From Bradyrhizobium sp. AUGA SZCCT0176 (lineage in GTDB: Bacteria; Pseudomonadota; Alphaproteobacteria; Rhizobiales; Xanthobacteraceae), in contig NZ_JAFCMB010000009.1 in the NCBI RefSeq assembly GCF_018130145.1, positions 218,700 to 282,699 on the forward strand: DNA of 64,000 bases, given 5' to 3'. Positions 7,358 to 16,450 of this stretch are shown in pieces; within the stretch, counting starts at the first letter, position 1; the number at the start of each line of letters is the position of its first letter. A model generated the notes under the pieces. The model saw nothing but the letters and a program-made list of their open reading frames with translations, was not told where the DNA came from and made no database searches. Both the position numbers and the translations under genes were made by a program.

Positions 7358-9352
7358 ATGAGTTTGATCACCCGAAAAGTCAGCACCGGACGCACGATGG
7401 ACGAGTTGCTGGCTTTGCTGAGTGCCGTCGCCTGCTCGATCCTCGCCGCATTGTTCATTGCGGCGCTGTATTTCGGCCGAGAAATATTCGTACCCATCGC
7501 GCTGGCTATTCTTCTCAGCTTTGTGCTCGGACCGCCGGTCGGATTGCTGCAGCGAGCCCGCGTTCCCCGCGGCCTGGCGGTCGTGGGCATCGTCTTTCTG
7601 GCATTCTCCGTGATCTTCGGACTTGGCACCCTCATCGCCAATCAATTGACCCAACTGGCTGGAGACCTGCCGGTTTATCAATCGACGATGCGTGAAAAGA
7701 TCAAATCAGTGCGCGGCGTCACGGCGAGCAGCGGCACCCTCGAACGTGCGGCGGATATGCTCCAGGAGTTGAGCCGGGAGCTCGACAGGCCGAAGGATGA
7801 CAAATCGGTCCGCGGGGCGATCCCGCGTCTCGGCACGCCAAATGCTGCCGTCACGGCCTTGCCGATCCCAGTTGAAGTGCGTCAGCCTGACCCGGGAGCC
7901 CTGGAGAACCTGCGAACCCTGATCGCACCATTGCTAAACCCGCTTGCGACCACCGGCATCATCATCATCTTCGTCATCTTCATCCTGATCCAGCGCGAGG
8001 ATCTGCGAAACCGCCTAATTCGATTGGCGGGCTCGCATGATCTGCAACGCACGACAGCGGCGCTGGACGATGCGGCGACGCGCCTCAGCCGGCTGTTTCT
8101 GGCTCAGCTGATGATCAACGCCACTTTCGGCGTGATCATCGGGGCGGGACTTACGTTAATAGGTATTCCCAGCGCGATCCTCTGGGGCATTCTGGCGGCC
8201 GTGCTTCGGTTCGTCCCCTACATCGGCACAGCCATCTCGGCGGCTTTTCCGCTGGCGTTGGCGGCCGCCGTCGATCCTGGCTGGTCGATGCTGGCATGGA
8301 CCATCGTGCTTTTTCTGGGAGTCGGACCGATCATCAGCCAGGTGGTGGAGCCTCTCGCCTACGGCCAGAGCACCGGCCTTTCTCCCGTCGCCATCGTCGC
8401 TTCGGCGACGTTCTGGACCGCATTGTGGGGGCCCATCGGGCTCGTCCTTGCAACGCCCTTGACCGTTTGCCTCGTCGTCCTCGGACGTCATGTCGAGCGG
8501 CTCGAATTTCTCGACGTGATTTTTGGTGACAGGCCTGCATTGTCACCGCCGGAAATGTTCTACCAGCGAATGCTTGCCGGCGATCCGATCGAGGCGGCAG
8601 GAAAGGCCGAAGAATTCCTGAAGGAGAAATCGCTGTCTTCCTATTTCGACGAGGTCGCCCTGAGAGGCCTTCAACTGGCGCAGGCAGATGCCAAGCGCGA
8701 TGCCCTGGACCAGGCGCGCATGATCAAGATTCGCGACGCCGTTACCGAGTTTGCCAGCGACCTTTCCACCCAGGATGATTCGATCCCCGAGGTGACCTCG
8801 CCGACCATGGATGCGGAGGCGGCGGCCGCGGTCGAAACCGTCCCGGATGCCGCGATATCAAGCAATTTGCCGGTCGTGCAAAAGGCCGATCTACCGCCCA
8901 GCTGGCAGGGAGAAGCGCCGGTGCTCTGCCTGGCCGGACGCACCCCGCTCGACGAAGCCGCAGCGGTGCTGTTTGCGCAGCTTTCCAACGCGCATGGCCT
9001 CGGTGCACGGGTCGAGCCTGCGGACGCACTTTCGTCGACCAGGATCGTGCAGCTGGATTTCACCGGTGTCGCGATCGTCTGCCTGTCCTATCTCGACGCC
9101 AGCAGTCCCGCCCATATGCGCTACTCGGTTCGGCGCCTGCGTCGCCAATTGCCAAAGGCCACGATCATCATGCTCGGTTGCTGGGCCGAGAACCTCGACA
9201 AGGAATCGCTGGAAGAACTGCGGGAGGCGGCTAAGGCCGACATCGCCGCGGGGAACTTGCGTGAAGCGATGATGATCTGCCGGACGGCTGCCGGCGTGGA
9301 GGAAATCGATGAACCGCCGGGCCTTGCTACACCAGCCCTCAAGATTGCGTAA
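7358..9352 (+). CDS. AI-2E family (PerM/UPF0118) membrane protein with long cytoplasmic extension
   Basis: 664 residues. Residues ~1-380 are the AI-2E transporter-like domain: two N-terminal helix pairs (FVPIALAILLSFVLGPPVGL), a cytoplasmic/periplasmic helical region, then FILIQREDLRNRLIRL and a helical bundle ending near GLVLATPLTVCLVVLGRH. The usual family length is 350-400, so ~280 extra residues follow. They form a helical part (ALSPPEMFYQRMLAGDPIEA) and a Rossmann-like end (PVLCLAGRTPLDEAAAVLFA, then ATIIMLGCW). The core may be an exporter or antiporter; the extension suggests a sensing or partner-binding part. The 3' end overlaps the convergent hydrolase gene by 14 bp. Confidence 0.85.
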   Translation: MSLITRKVSTGRTMDELLALLSAVACSILAALFIAALYFGREIFVPIALAILLSFVLGPPVGLLQRARVPRGLAVVGIVFLAFSVIFGLGTLIANQLTQLAGDLPVYQSTMREKIKSVRGVTASSGTLERAADMLQELSRELDRPKDDKSVRGAIPRLGTPNAAVTALPIPVEVRQPDPGALENLRTLIAPLLNPLATTGIIIIFVIFILIQREDLRNRLIRLAGSHDLQRTTAALDDAATRLSRLFLAQLMINATFGVIIGAGLTLIGIPSAILWGILAAVLRFVPYIGTAISAAFPLALAAAVDPGWSMLAWTIVLFLGVGPIISQVVEPLAYGQSTGLSPVAIVASATFWTALWGPIGLVLATPLTVCLVVLGRHVERLEFLDVIFGDRPALSPPEMFYQRMLAGDPIEAAGKAEEFLKEKSLSSYFDEVALRGLQLAQADAKRDALDQARMIKIRDAVTEFASDLSTQDDSIPEVTSPTMDAEAAAAVETVPDAAISSNLPVVQKADLPPSWQGEAPVLCLAGRTPLDEAAAVLFAQLSNAHGLGARVEPADALSSTRIVQLDFTGVAIVCLSYLDASSPAHMRYSVRRLRRQLPKATIIMLGCWAENLDKESLEELREAAKADIAAGNLREAMMICRTAAGVEEIDEPPGLATPALKIA

Positions 9353-10211
9353 GAAACCGCTGGATCAACCCGAGCACCTCATCCGGTCTGTCGTGCTGCA
9401 GCCAGTGGCCGGCGCCGGCGATCTTGGCGAGTTCGGCGTGCTTGAAATGCGACATCACACCGGCCTTCTCGGGATCGGGCAGAAAGCTTTCGCTGGCCGC
9501 GACCAGCAGCGTCGGGCAGGCGATGCGTGACCACAGCCCGATATTGTCTTCGAGCGACAGCCGGTACGGCGCCCGCGCGCGCAAATAGGGATCGTACTTC
9601 CAGCTGAAACTGCCGTCGTCGTTGCGCTTCATGCCGTGGGTGGCCAGATGCATCGCCTGCTCACGCGTCAGCCGCGGGTTGCGGCCGACGATCCGATCGG
9701 CGCCGTCGGCCACGGTCTGATAGCGATGGATTTTCCGCTGCGCCAGCTTGTCGAGGTCGCCGGCCCAATCCGATATCCTGACGTCGGCGGGTTTGGGGCG
9801 CCGCGCCGGAAAATTGGTCACGCCGTCGAGCACGACCAGCTTTGAAACACGCTCCGGAAAAGCCCCGGCATAGGTCAGGCTGACCATGCCGCCCATCGAA
9901 TGGCCGACGATGGCGACCTTGTCAAAACCTTCCGCTTTCGCGAGGCCGGTCAGATCGTAGACGTGATCGGCAAGGCTGTAACTGGAGCCGGAAGCCCAGC
10001 CGGAATCGCCATGGCCGCGCAAATCGGGCGCCACGACGTGATAATCCGCAGCCAGCGCCCGTGCCAGATAGTCCCAGCTGCGGGAGTGATCGAGGCCGCC
10101 ATGCACCAGCAGCAGTGGCGGCGCCTGCGCGTTACCCCAATCCGTAAAATGAAGCTTGAGCCCCTGCGACTGAAAATAGCGCGACTGCGGCGCGTCCGAT
10201 GCGATGTCCAT
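9339..10211 (-). CDS. Alpha/beta-fold hydrolase
   Basis: 290 residues. Visible alpha/beta hydrolase features: LLLVHGGLDHSRSWD (oxyanion loop HGG), VVAPDLRGHGDSGW, the nucleophile elbow GHSMGG, and the terminal His in GAGHWLQHDRPDEV. It resembles epoxide-hydrolase/haloperoxidase-type esterases acting on small ester or epoxide substrates in the cytosol; no signal peptide is present. It converges on the AI-2E gene with a tail overlap and is followed upstream by a small secreted NTF2-like protein on the same strand. Confidence 0.88.
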   Translation of the reverse strand: MDIASDAPQSRYFQSQGLKLHFTDWGNAQAPPLLLVHGGLDHSRSWDYLARALAADYHVVAPDLRGHGDSGWASGSSYSLADHVYDLTGLAKAEGFDKVAIVGHSMGGMVSLTYAGAFPERVSKLVVLDGVTNFPARRPKPADVRISDWAGDLDKLAQRKIHRYQTVADGADRIVGRNPRLTREQAMHLATHGMKRNDDGSFSWKYDPYLRARAPYRLSLEDNIGLWSRIACPTLLVAASESFLPDPEKAGVMSHFKHAELAKIAGAGHWLQHDRPDEVLGLIQRFLTQS

Positions 10212-10270
10212 CGGGAATACTTAAAGGCTGGCGCAGCAGAGGTCCAGCGTCGCACCAATACGTGAGCCGC

Positions 10271-10711
10271 CTATTGAGGCATGGCCGACCGATGGAAATG
10301 CACGATCTGCCAATCGGCGCCGCGCTTTGCCACCACGAAAGTGACCCGTCCCGATGCGCTGATCGGGGTTCCGTCTTTGACACGAGTCGTCGTATCGAGA
10401 CCGGTAACCAGCACGGCGTTGTCAGAGAGCACCATCGAATCATAGCTGTTGAGGGTCGCCCCTCTCGGCCGGTTGTTGAGAAGCGCGGCTTCAAAATAGG
10501 TTCTGATACCCTCGGGCTTGGTCACGACTGCCTTGCTTCCGGTCCCCATGAACAGCGCGTCCGGCGCATAAAGTTTGACGATCGCGTCAACGTCCGACGC
10601 TGTGAATGCCTTGGCCCATCTATCGATGATCTGAAGCGCATCTGTTTTTGAATCCGCAGCCGCCGTCGAAATCGAAGCCATCAAAATAAACCCATAGAGA
10701 AAGAGACGCAT
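10271..10711 (-). CDS. Secreted SnoaL/DUF4440-like (NTF2-fold) protein
   Basis: 146 residues with a signal peptide (MRLFLYGFILMASISTAAA before DSK). The mature part follows the NTF2-like pattern: IIDRWAKAFTASDVDAIVKL, then YAPDALFMGTGS, GRVTFVVAKRGADWQIVHFH. Such domains bind small molecules or act as simple isomerases. It lies 59 bp upstream of the alpha/beta hydrolase on the same strand, so both may share a transcript. The exact function is unknown. Confidence 0.8.
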   Translation of the reverse strand: MRLFLYGFILMASISTAAADSKTDALQIIDRWAKAFTASDVDAIVKLYAPDALFMGTGSKAVVTKPEGIRTYFEAALLNNRPRGATLNSYDSMVLSDNAVLVTGLDTTTRVKDGTPISASGRVTFVVAKRGADWQIVHFHRSAMPQ

Positions 10712-10810
10712 GGCACACCTCCCAATATCTCAGGCGATGGAGGTTACGACAACTCAGGGAAAATCATAGCCCCATGATAGGCGGTGGTGTTGATCGCAAT
10801 GGCGTGGGGC

Positions 10811-11872
10811 TCAGTTCAACCGCAGCTCGGTGATGTGCCGCGGATCCGGCTTCAGCTCGCCCCGTTCGACGCGCATCACGATGTCGGTCAGCGCGGCATT
10901 GGCACGGCACGCAAGCCCGACCTTCTCGCCCTCATCAACCACAAAGCCGTTGATGAATTCGATCTCGGTGCGCCGGCCCTTCTGCATGTCCTGGCCCATC
11001 GAGGGACGTTGCCCTGATGCCGTGCGCTTGCCGTCCGCAAAACGCTGCTCGTCGCAGGCGCGCATCGCCGCCTCGTCACCCTCGCCGGCCAGCGCGATGG
11101 TCTCCGGCGCCAGATGCAGGATCTCTTCCAGCTGATAGCCATGCGCCTGGCCGACGCGAATGGCTTCGCTGCCGAGCCGGGTGGAGAAGCGGCGGATCGG
11201 CTCGCTTTCCAGCATCTGGCCGCCGGTCATGCCGGTGCAGGCGGAAAGCCCGTTGCCCATCGCATTGGCGACCAGCTTGGACCAGCGCTCGCCCCACAGA
11301 TTGCTGGTCACCTTGGCGCTGTCGGTGTAGCCGACCAGGCGGCAGATTTCCTCCGCCCGTGGCGTGATGCGGCCGTGCACTTCGCCGGCGCGAAATACCG
11401 TGTGCGCGGCACCGTGCTTGCCGGCGCCGCGGTGGATGTGGCCGGGCTCCGGCAAATTGACCGTGATGCTGCTGGCGATGCAGCCGAGCGTCTTGCCCCA
11501 GCCGACGATGCCGGCGATGGTTTCTTCATTCATGCAGTTCTGCAGTGACACGACATAGCCGTCCGGTGCCAGATATTGCCGAATCAGCATGGTGGCCCAG
11601 GCGGTGTCGTAGGATTTCATGCAGACGAAGGCGATGTCGACCGGCGCCTCCTTCGCAAGCTGCTGCGCGTCCGTGACGTGCAGCGCGCGCACCGGAACCG
11701 AGAACTCCGGAACATCCATCGCGTGGGTGACGCGCAGGCCGTGCTTTCGCATATGCTCGACATGCTCGGGCCAGGGATCGATGAACGTCACGTCCTCGCC
11801 CGCCTGCACCATGTGGGCGCCGGCATATCCGCCGACGGCGCCGGCTCCGACGATCGCTATCTTCTTGCCCAT
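10811..11872 (-). CDS. Ketopantoate reductase (PanE/ApbA) family NADPH oxidoreductase
   Basis: 353 residues from the ATG at 11872, preceded by GAAGGGGAAAGC. The open frame continues far upstream to 12901 but only as the antisense of the neighbouring gene. The N-terminal Rossmann motif is GKKIAIVGAGAVGGYAGAHM; the C-terminal helical domain has the catalytic-type segment NLWGERWSKLVANAMGNG. PanE makes pantoate for CoA, but many relatives reduce or oxidise other 2-keto or 2-hydroxy acids. It is divergent from an altronate-dehydratase-like gene, which points to sugar-acid catabolism more than to pantothenate synthesis. Confidence 0.87.
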   Translation of the reverse strand: MGKKIAIVGAGAVGGYAGAHMVQAGEDVTFIDPWPEHVEHMRKHGLRVTHAMDVPEFSVPVRALHVTDAQQLAKEAPVDIAFVCMKSYDTAWATMLIRQYLAPDGYVVSLQNCMNEETIAGIVGWGKTLGCIASSITVNLPEPGHIHRGAGKHGAAHTVFRAGEVHGRITPRAEEICRLVGYTDSAKVTSNLWGERWSKLVANAMGNGLSACTGMTGGQMLESEPIRRFSTRLGSEAIRVGQAHGYQLEEILHLAPETIALAGEGDEAAMRACDEQRFADGKRTASGQRPSMGQDMQKGRRTEIEFINGFVVDEGEKVGLACRANAALTDIVMRVERGELKPDPRHITELRLN

Positions 11873-12067
11873 GCTTTCCCCTTCGTTTTCTCTTTTTCTT
11901 ACTGGCGAGGCTAGCGCACCGGAAGGCCTCCCCACAATGGCCGAACGCATGCGGCAGCCGAGCGCCGCTATGACGTCATGGTGCATGAGTTTCATATATT
12001 CCCCAAAACCGCCTATACTCGCCCGAGTCTGGCGCTGGATGCGACGGGTGCAACAAGGAGATTTTTC

Positions 12068-13612
12068 GTGACGGGAATTGCGACGCCGCAGGCCTTTGAG
12101 CCGCGCTACATCCGGCTCGACCCCAACGACAATGTCGCGATCGTGGTCAACGATCTTGGGCTGCCGGCGAAGAGCCGGTTTGCCTGCGGTCTCGAGCTGC
12201 GCACCTTCGTGCCGCAGGGCCACAAGGTGGCGCTGTCGGACATTGCGCCGGGCGCGCCGATCCGCCGCTACAACGAGGTGATCGGCACCGCGGCACGGCC
12301 GATCCTGGCCGGGGAATGGGTCGACGAGGCGCGCATCGACATGCCGACGCCGCCCGAACTCGACAGGCTCGAACTCGCCACCGCCGTCCCTGCCCCGCAG
12401 GCCCCGCTTGAAGGCTATACGTTCGAAGGCTTTCGCAATCCCGACGGTTCGGTTGGCACCAAGAACGTGCTGGCGATCTCGACCAGTGTGCAATGCGTCG
12501 CCGGCACGCTGCAGTTTGCGATCAAGCGCATCAAGGCCGAACTGCTGCCGAAATATCCCAATGTCGATGACGTCGTCGGGCTGACGCATAATTACGGCTG
12601 CGGCGTCGCGATCAATGCGCCGCTGGCGATCGTGCCGATACGCACCCTGCAGAACCTGGCGTTGAACCCGAATTTCGGCGGCGAAGTCATGGTGGTCGGC
12701 CTCGGCTGCGAAAAGCTCGTGCCCGAGCGGCTGCTCCCGGAAGGAACAGACAGCAGCGTGGTGCGGATGCAGGACGAAGCGTTCGACGGGTTTGGCGCCA
12801 TCGTCGACGCCGTCATGGAAATGGCGGACGCGCGGCTTGCCGTGCTCAATGCGCGCCGCCGCGAAACCTGCCCCGCCTCCGACCTCGTGATCGGCCTGCA
12901 ATGCGGCGGCTCGGACGCCTTTTCCGGGGTGACCGCCAATCCTGCGCTCGGCTTCGCTGCCGATCTATTGGTGCGTGCCGGCGCCGCCGTGATGTTTTCC
13001 GAAGTCACGGAAGTGCGCGACGCCATTCATCTGTTGACGCGGCGCGCCGCCAATGAGGACGTCGGCCGCGCGCTGATCCGCGAAATGGACTGGTATGACG
13101 GCTATCTCGCCAAGGGCGACGCCGACCGCAGCGCCAACACCACGCCCGGCAACAAGAAGGGCGGGCTCGCCAATATCGTGGAGAAGTCACTCGGCTCGAT
13201 CGTCAAGTCCGGCACCAGCGCCATCGTCGACGTACTGGCGCCGGGCGAGCGTGTGCGAACCAAAGGCATGATCTTCGCGGCCACGCCCGCCAGCGACTTC
13301 ATCTGCGGCACGCTGCAGCTTGCGTCGGGAATGACGTTGCAGGTGTTCACGACCGGCCGCGGCACGCCCTATGGCCTCGCTGCCGCCCCGGTCATCAAGG
13401 TATCGACGCGCACCGAACTGGCGCGGCGCTGGAAGGACCTCATCGACTTCGACGCCGGCCGCATCGCCACCGGCGAAGCGACGATCGAGGAAACCGGCTG
13501 GGACCTGTTCCGCCTGATCCTCGACGTCGCGAGCGGCCGCACCAAGGTGTGGTCCGACCGTTGGGGCATTCACAACGATCTCACGCTGTTCACGCCGGGA
13601 CCGGTGACCTGA
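12068..13612 (+). CDS. UxaA-family dehydratase (altronate/galactarate dehydratase-like)
   Basis: 514 residues from GTG 12068, chosen because AAGGAG stands 8-13 bases upstream. A longer frame to 11978 lacks such a site. Residues ~1-95 are the SAF domain (YIRLDPNDNVAIVVNDL, GHKVALSDI). The catalytic domain shows the family signatures GTKNVLAISTSVQC, HNYGCGVAIN, GLGCE and LQCGGSDAFSGVTANPALG. The family dehydrates D-altronate or D-galactarate, Fe- or Mn-dependent, in the cytosol. Its length matches full UxaA. Divergent transcription from the PanE-like gene leaves a ~195-bp shared promoter region. Confidence 0.9.
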   Translation: MTGIATPQAFEPRYIRLDPNDNVAIVVNDLGLPAKSRFACGLELRTFVPQGHKVALSDIAPGAPIRRYNEVIGTAARPILAGEWVDEARIDMPTPPELDRLELATAVPAPQAPLEGYTFEGFRNPDGSVGTKNVLAISTSVQCVAGTLQFAIKRIKAELLPKYPNVDDVVGLTHNYGCGVAINAPLAIVPIRTLQNLALNPNFGGEVMVVGLGCEKLVPERLLPEGTDSSVVRMQDEAFDGFGAIVDAVMEMADARLAVLNARRRETCPASDLVIGLQCGGSDAFSGVTANPALGFAADLLVRAGAAVMFSEVTEVRDAIHLLTRRAANEDVGRALIREMDWYDGYLAKGDADRSANTTPGNKKGGLANIVEKSLGSIVKSGTSAIVDVLAPGERVRTKGMIFAATPASDFICGTLQLASGMTLQVFTTGRGTPYGLAAAPVIKVSTRTELARRWKDLIDFDAGRIATGEATIEETGWDLFRLILDVASGRTKVWSDRWGIHNDLTLFTPGPVT

Positions 13613-13933
13613 GGCGCGTCCACTTCGTCGCAAGTTGCCATTAGGCCTGCGTTAACCATTGCGCCGGGCGATTGCGCCTGGCTCGCGATTGGGCCGTTGC
13701 GCCCGGCGCTTCAAATCATGCGATTTAAGCGAACATTACGGAATCTAGCATAGGCAAAAGGGCAGCGCGCATTGGTCGGCGTCATTGAGGAGCCCTGTTT
13801 TGCAGCCCTTCCCGAGAGTTACTGGCCGCCATTATTTGCAATTTTCGTATTGGCTTCCGTCGCGCTGTCCTACCATTGCAGTGGAACAGCGAGAGCGCCT
13901 GAATCGCATGCGTGACGCGCAAGGGATCTAGCC
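13613..13933. other. Intergenic region with an inverted repeat; no convincing gene
   Basis: A 10-bp inverted repeat (GCGCCGGGCG at 13661-13670 and CGCCCGGCGC at 13700-13709) follows the dehydratase gene and may end its transcript, though it has no T-run. A 45-codon TTG-started frame near 13771 contains one hydrophobic helix but has no ribosome site. Otherwise nothing is seen. Confidence 0.5.
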
Positions 13934-15667
13934 ATGAATGCGGACAGCGTTGACGTGCTGGGTGTTCGACAAAGGAGAATGTTGCCGCGATCTCGCTGGC
14001 TCGCTCTGCTGGGACTGGGTTTTGCGTTTGTACTTATTGTGCCATGGCTGCAACGAGCCCTCTGGTTGACACCATGTCCTGGCCGGATCGCGGGCGACTG
14101 CGCAGGTGAGTTGGACGACCTGCGCTGGACGTTCGCCATCGAAACCGGGCTCTGCATCGGTGTCATTGTGATCGGCGCAGCAATCAGCTCTGTTGGCGAG
14201 GTTGGTCGAATAACCGGGAAGATCGTTTCCTGGATCGGGACACGGACGAATTGGTGCATATCCGTGACCGTCATCGCCGCGCTGCTGCTGCCGTTGGCAG
14301 TGGCCTACTTCATCCTGGACCGGTTTCCGAATTCCGGCGACGAGGACTGCTATCTGTTTCAGGCGCGCGCGTTTGCTGGATTTCGATTGTGGGAAGCCCC
14401 GCCAATCCTGGGGACGGATTTGATCCCGTTCCGCACCTATCTCTTCGAATCCAAATGGGTCAGCCAGTCCCCACCGGCATGGCCGATGGTGCTCTCGGCA
14501 GGGATGCTGCTGGGAATACCGCCATGGACGGTAAATGCCTTGCTGGGTGGAGGCAGCGTCGTGGCGCTTGCCGCGTTTTGCCGGCGTGTCGGTAATCCAT
14601 CCGCGGCTGTCGTTGCGGCGGCGCTTTTTGCGCTGACCCCGTTCTACGTCATGAACGCGGCTTCGTATTTTCCGCACGTCCTCTCGTCACTGCTGATCCT
14701 GTCGTTCTGCCTCTGCCTGCTGCCGGATGGTGAGACTCCGCGGGGGCACAGGCTGGTCGCGGCGGGAGCCATCGTCGGTTTGCTGGGGGCGACACGCTAT
14801 TTCGACGTGTTGCCGCTGATTCCGGCGACGCTGTTGTGGTTGACCCGGCAGCGGCGGAACGCATGGCCGCGCCTGATCGGACTTCTGGCGGCAGGACTTA
14901 TCCCGGTACTGCTGCTGCTGATGCTCTATCATTATCTGATCACCGGCAGCCCGTTCCGCACCGCATATTACGTCATCAACACGCCGGAAGTATCCAATAT
15001 TTTCGTAAGCCTCGACCCCTTGCGGATCTTCAATGGGGTGGCGATAACCGCGGGTCGCCTGATCGAACTTGCGTTGTGGACGTCGCCGGTTTTGCTGATC
15101 GTGTATTGTTGTTGCCTCGTACTCAAATTCAAGGACCGCAAGGTCGCCTATTACGATCTGATTTTTCCGGGCTTCGTGCTGGCCTATGTGATTTACGCCG
15201 ATTTCGGCGGCAACCGCTATGGTCCTCGCTTTTACTTCGATGCGTTCCCTCTGATGATGGTCACCATCGTTTCGGCGCTCCCTTCAGTCACCGCGAGACT
15301 GGAGCGGTCGACGGATCGCGCGATGCTGCCGCTCGCTCCGATTGCCTGCGTGCTGTATCTAGTTGGCATCTGGCCGCTGGTGCTGACGGCCTTCCAGTTC
15401 CAGGTGTTTTCGCGCCAGGAGCCGTTTCGGTTGGTGCAGCAAGCCGTGACCGGGAAGGCGATCGTCATTCACGACACCTCCAGCGGCCTCGGCATGCATG
15501 ATTGGGACCTCGTGCGCAATCCGCCATCCATGGACGCGGCCATTCTTCATGCCCGTGTGGGGACCGATGTCGGCGCGCTGCGCAAAGCGTTCCCCGACCG
15601 GTCGATCTGGCGCTACAGTCGCCACGATCCAAAGCAGCCTGGTCAGCTGATTCGTGTCACGCCGTAG
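13934..15667 (+). CDS. Polytopic membrane glycosyltransferase (GT-C, ArnT/RgtA-like)
   Basis: 577 residues with about twelve membrane spans. The first large periplasmic loop carries an acidic motif, RFPNSGDEDCYLFQARAF, of the type that binds metal and the lipid-linked sugar donor in GT-C enzymes, followed by FESKWVSQSPPAWPMVLS. Further spans run through GLLGATRYFDVLPLIPA and FGGNRYGPRFYFDAFPLMMV. The usual role is transfer of a sugar from a polyprenyl phosphate to a lipid, glycan or protein on the periplasmic side. No glycan cluster surrounds it, so the acceptor is unknown. Confidence 0.75.
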   Translation: MNADSVDVLGVRQRRMLPRSRWLALLGLGFAFVLIVPWLQRALWLTPCPGRIAGDCAGELDDLRWTFAIETGLCIGVIVIGAAISSVGEVGRITGKIVSWIGTRTNWCISVTVIAALLLPLAVAYFILDRFPNSGDEDCYLFQARAFAGFRLWEAPPILGTDLIPFRTYLFESKWVSQSPPAWPMVLSAGMLLGIPPWTVNALLGGGSVVALAAFCRRVGNPSAAVVAAALFALTPFYVMNAASYFPHVLSSLLILSFCLCLLPDGETPRGHRLVAAGAIVGLLGATRYFDVLPLIPATLLWLTRQRRNAWPRLIGLLAAGLIPVLLLLMLYHYLITGSPFRTAYYVINTPEVSNIFVSLDPLRIFNGVAITAGRLIELALWTSPVLLIVYCCCLVLKFKDRKVAYYDLIFPGFVLAYVIYADFGGNRYGPRFYFDAFPLMMVTIVSALPSVTARLERSTDRAMLPLAPIACVLYLVGIWPLVLTAFQFQVFSRQEPFRLVQQAVTGKAIVIHDTSSGLGMHDWDLVRNPPSMDAAILHARVGTDVGALRKAFPDRSIWRYSRHDPKQPGQLIRVTP

Positions 15668-15798
15668 TTGCCTCTGGGTTCTGTCCCGGAAATTCGCTGA
15701 CAAAGTCGCGCGCGTTACTGAAGGATGGAGTCGGCGGTGGCGATCCACACGGATGGCGCGTTGGGCGATGAGGGCGAAGCCCGGAGCCGTTCGCTGAA

Positions 15799-16437
15799 TT
15801 ATTTCTGTTCCCGCATCGCCAAATCGTACGCGCGGATCGTCGCCTTGGCGCGTTCTGCAACTTCGGCTGCGGTCATTCCCGGCTTGTAAAGGCTGGTGCC
15901 GAGACCGAACGCGTGAATGCCGGCTTTGGTGTACTCCGCAAAATTCTTGTCGGAGATCCCGCCGACGGCAGCGATCATCAGACCTGCGGGAAGAACGGCA
16001 CGTATCGCCGTGATGCCCGACGCGCCAAGGACGCCGGCCGGAAAGAATTTCAGCGCGGAAGCCCCTGCCTTCGCCGCCAGCAGCGCCTCCGTCGCGGTAA
16101 ACACACCGGGCATCGTGACCATGCCGCGGTCCCAGGCGGCGGCGATGACATCAGGGTCGACGTTGGGGGACACCATCAGCCGCCCGCCGACGTCATGAAG
16201 CCGCTCGACATCCTCTGATGTCAGCACGGTACCCGCACCGATCAGGATATCGGCGGGGGATTTCTTGACCGCGATCTCGATGGAGCGGAACGGATCCGGG
16301 GAGTTGAGTGGAATCTCAATCGCCGTCATGCCGTGTTCGATCAACACGTCGACGATGCCCTCGGCCTCTTCGGGCTTCACGCCGCGCAGGATCGCGACGA
16401 GCGGACGCTTCATCGGCGGGAATGGAACAGGGGTCAC
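15799..16437 (-). CDS. dgoA: 2-dehydro-3-deoxy-6-phosphogalactonate aldolase
   Basis: 212 residues from GTG 16437. AGAAGGA directly overlaps the dgoK stop and supports this start over the ATG at 16413. It splits KDPGal into pyruvate and glyceraldehyde 3-phosphate (De Ley-Doudoroff pathway). The KDPG/KDPGal aldolase fold is clear: PLVAILRGVKPEEA, EIPLNSPDP with the general-base Glu, LIGAGTVLT, and the Schiff-base Lys in ASALKFFPA. It follows dgoK by 13 bases, so the two are one operon. The gene partner makes DgoA a better call than Eda. Confidence 0.93.
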   Translation of the reverse strand: MTPVPFPPMKRPLVAILRGVKPEEAEGIVDVLIEHGMTAIEIPLNSPDPFRSIEIAVKKSPADILIGAGTVLTSEDVERLHDVGGRLMVSPNVDPDVIAAAWDRGMVTMPGVFTATEALLAAKAGASALKFFPAGVLGASGITAIRAVLPAGLMIAAVGGISDKNFAEYTKAGIHAFGLGTSLYKPGMTAAEVAERAKATIRAYDLAMREQK

Positions 16438-16450
16438 GCGTTTGATCCTT

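Noticed and set aside
10811..12901. A 696-codon open frame on the minus strand covering the PanE-like gene and running under the dehydratase gene.
   Set aside because: The part beyond 11872 is antisense to a clearly coding UxaA-family gene, and the PanE fold begins at the ATG at 11872 with its own ribosome site.
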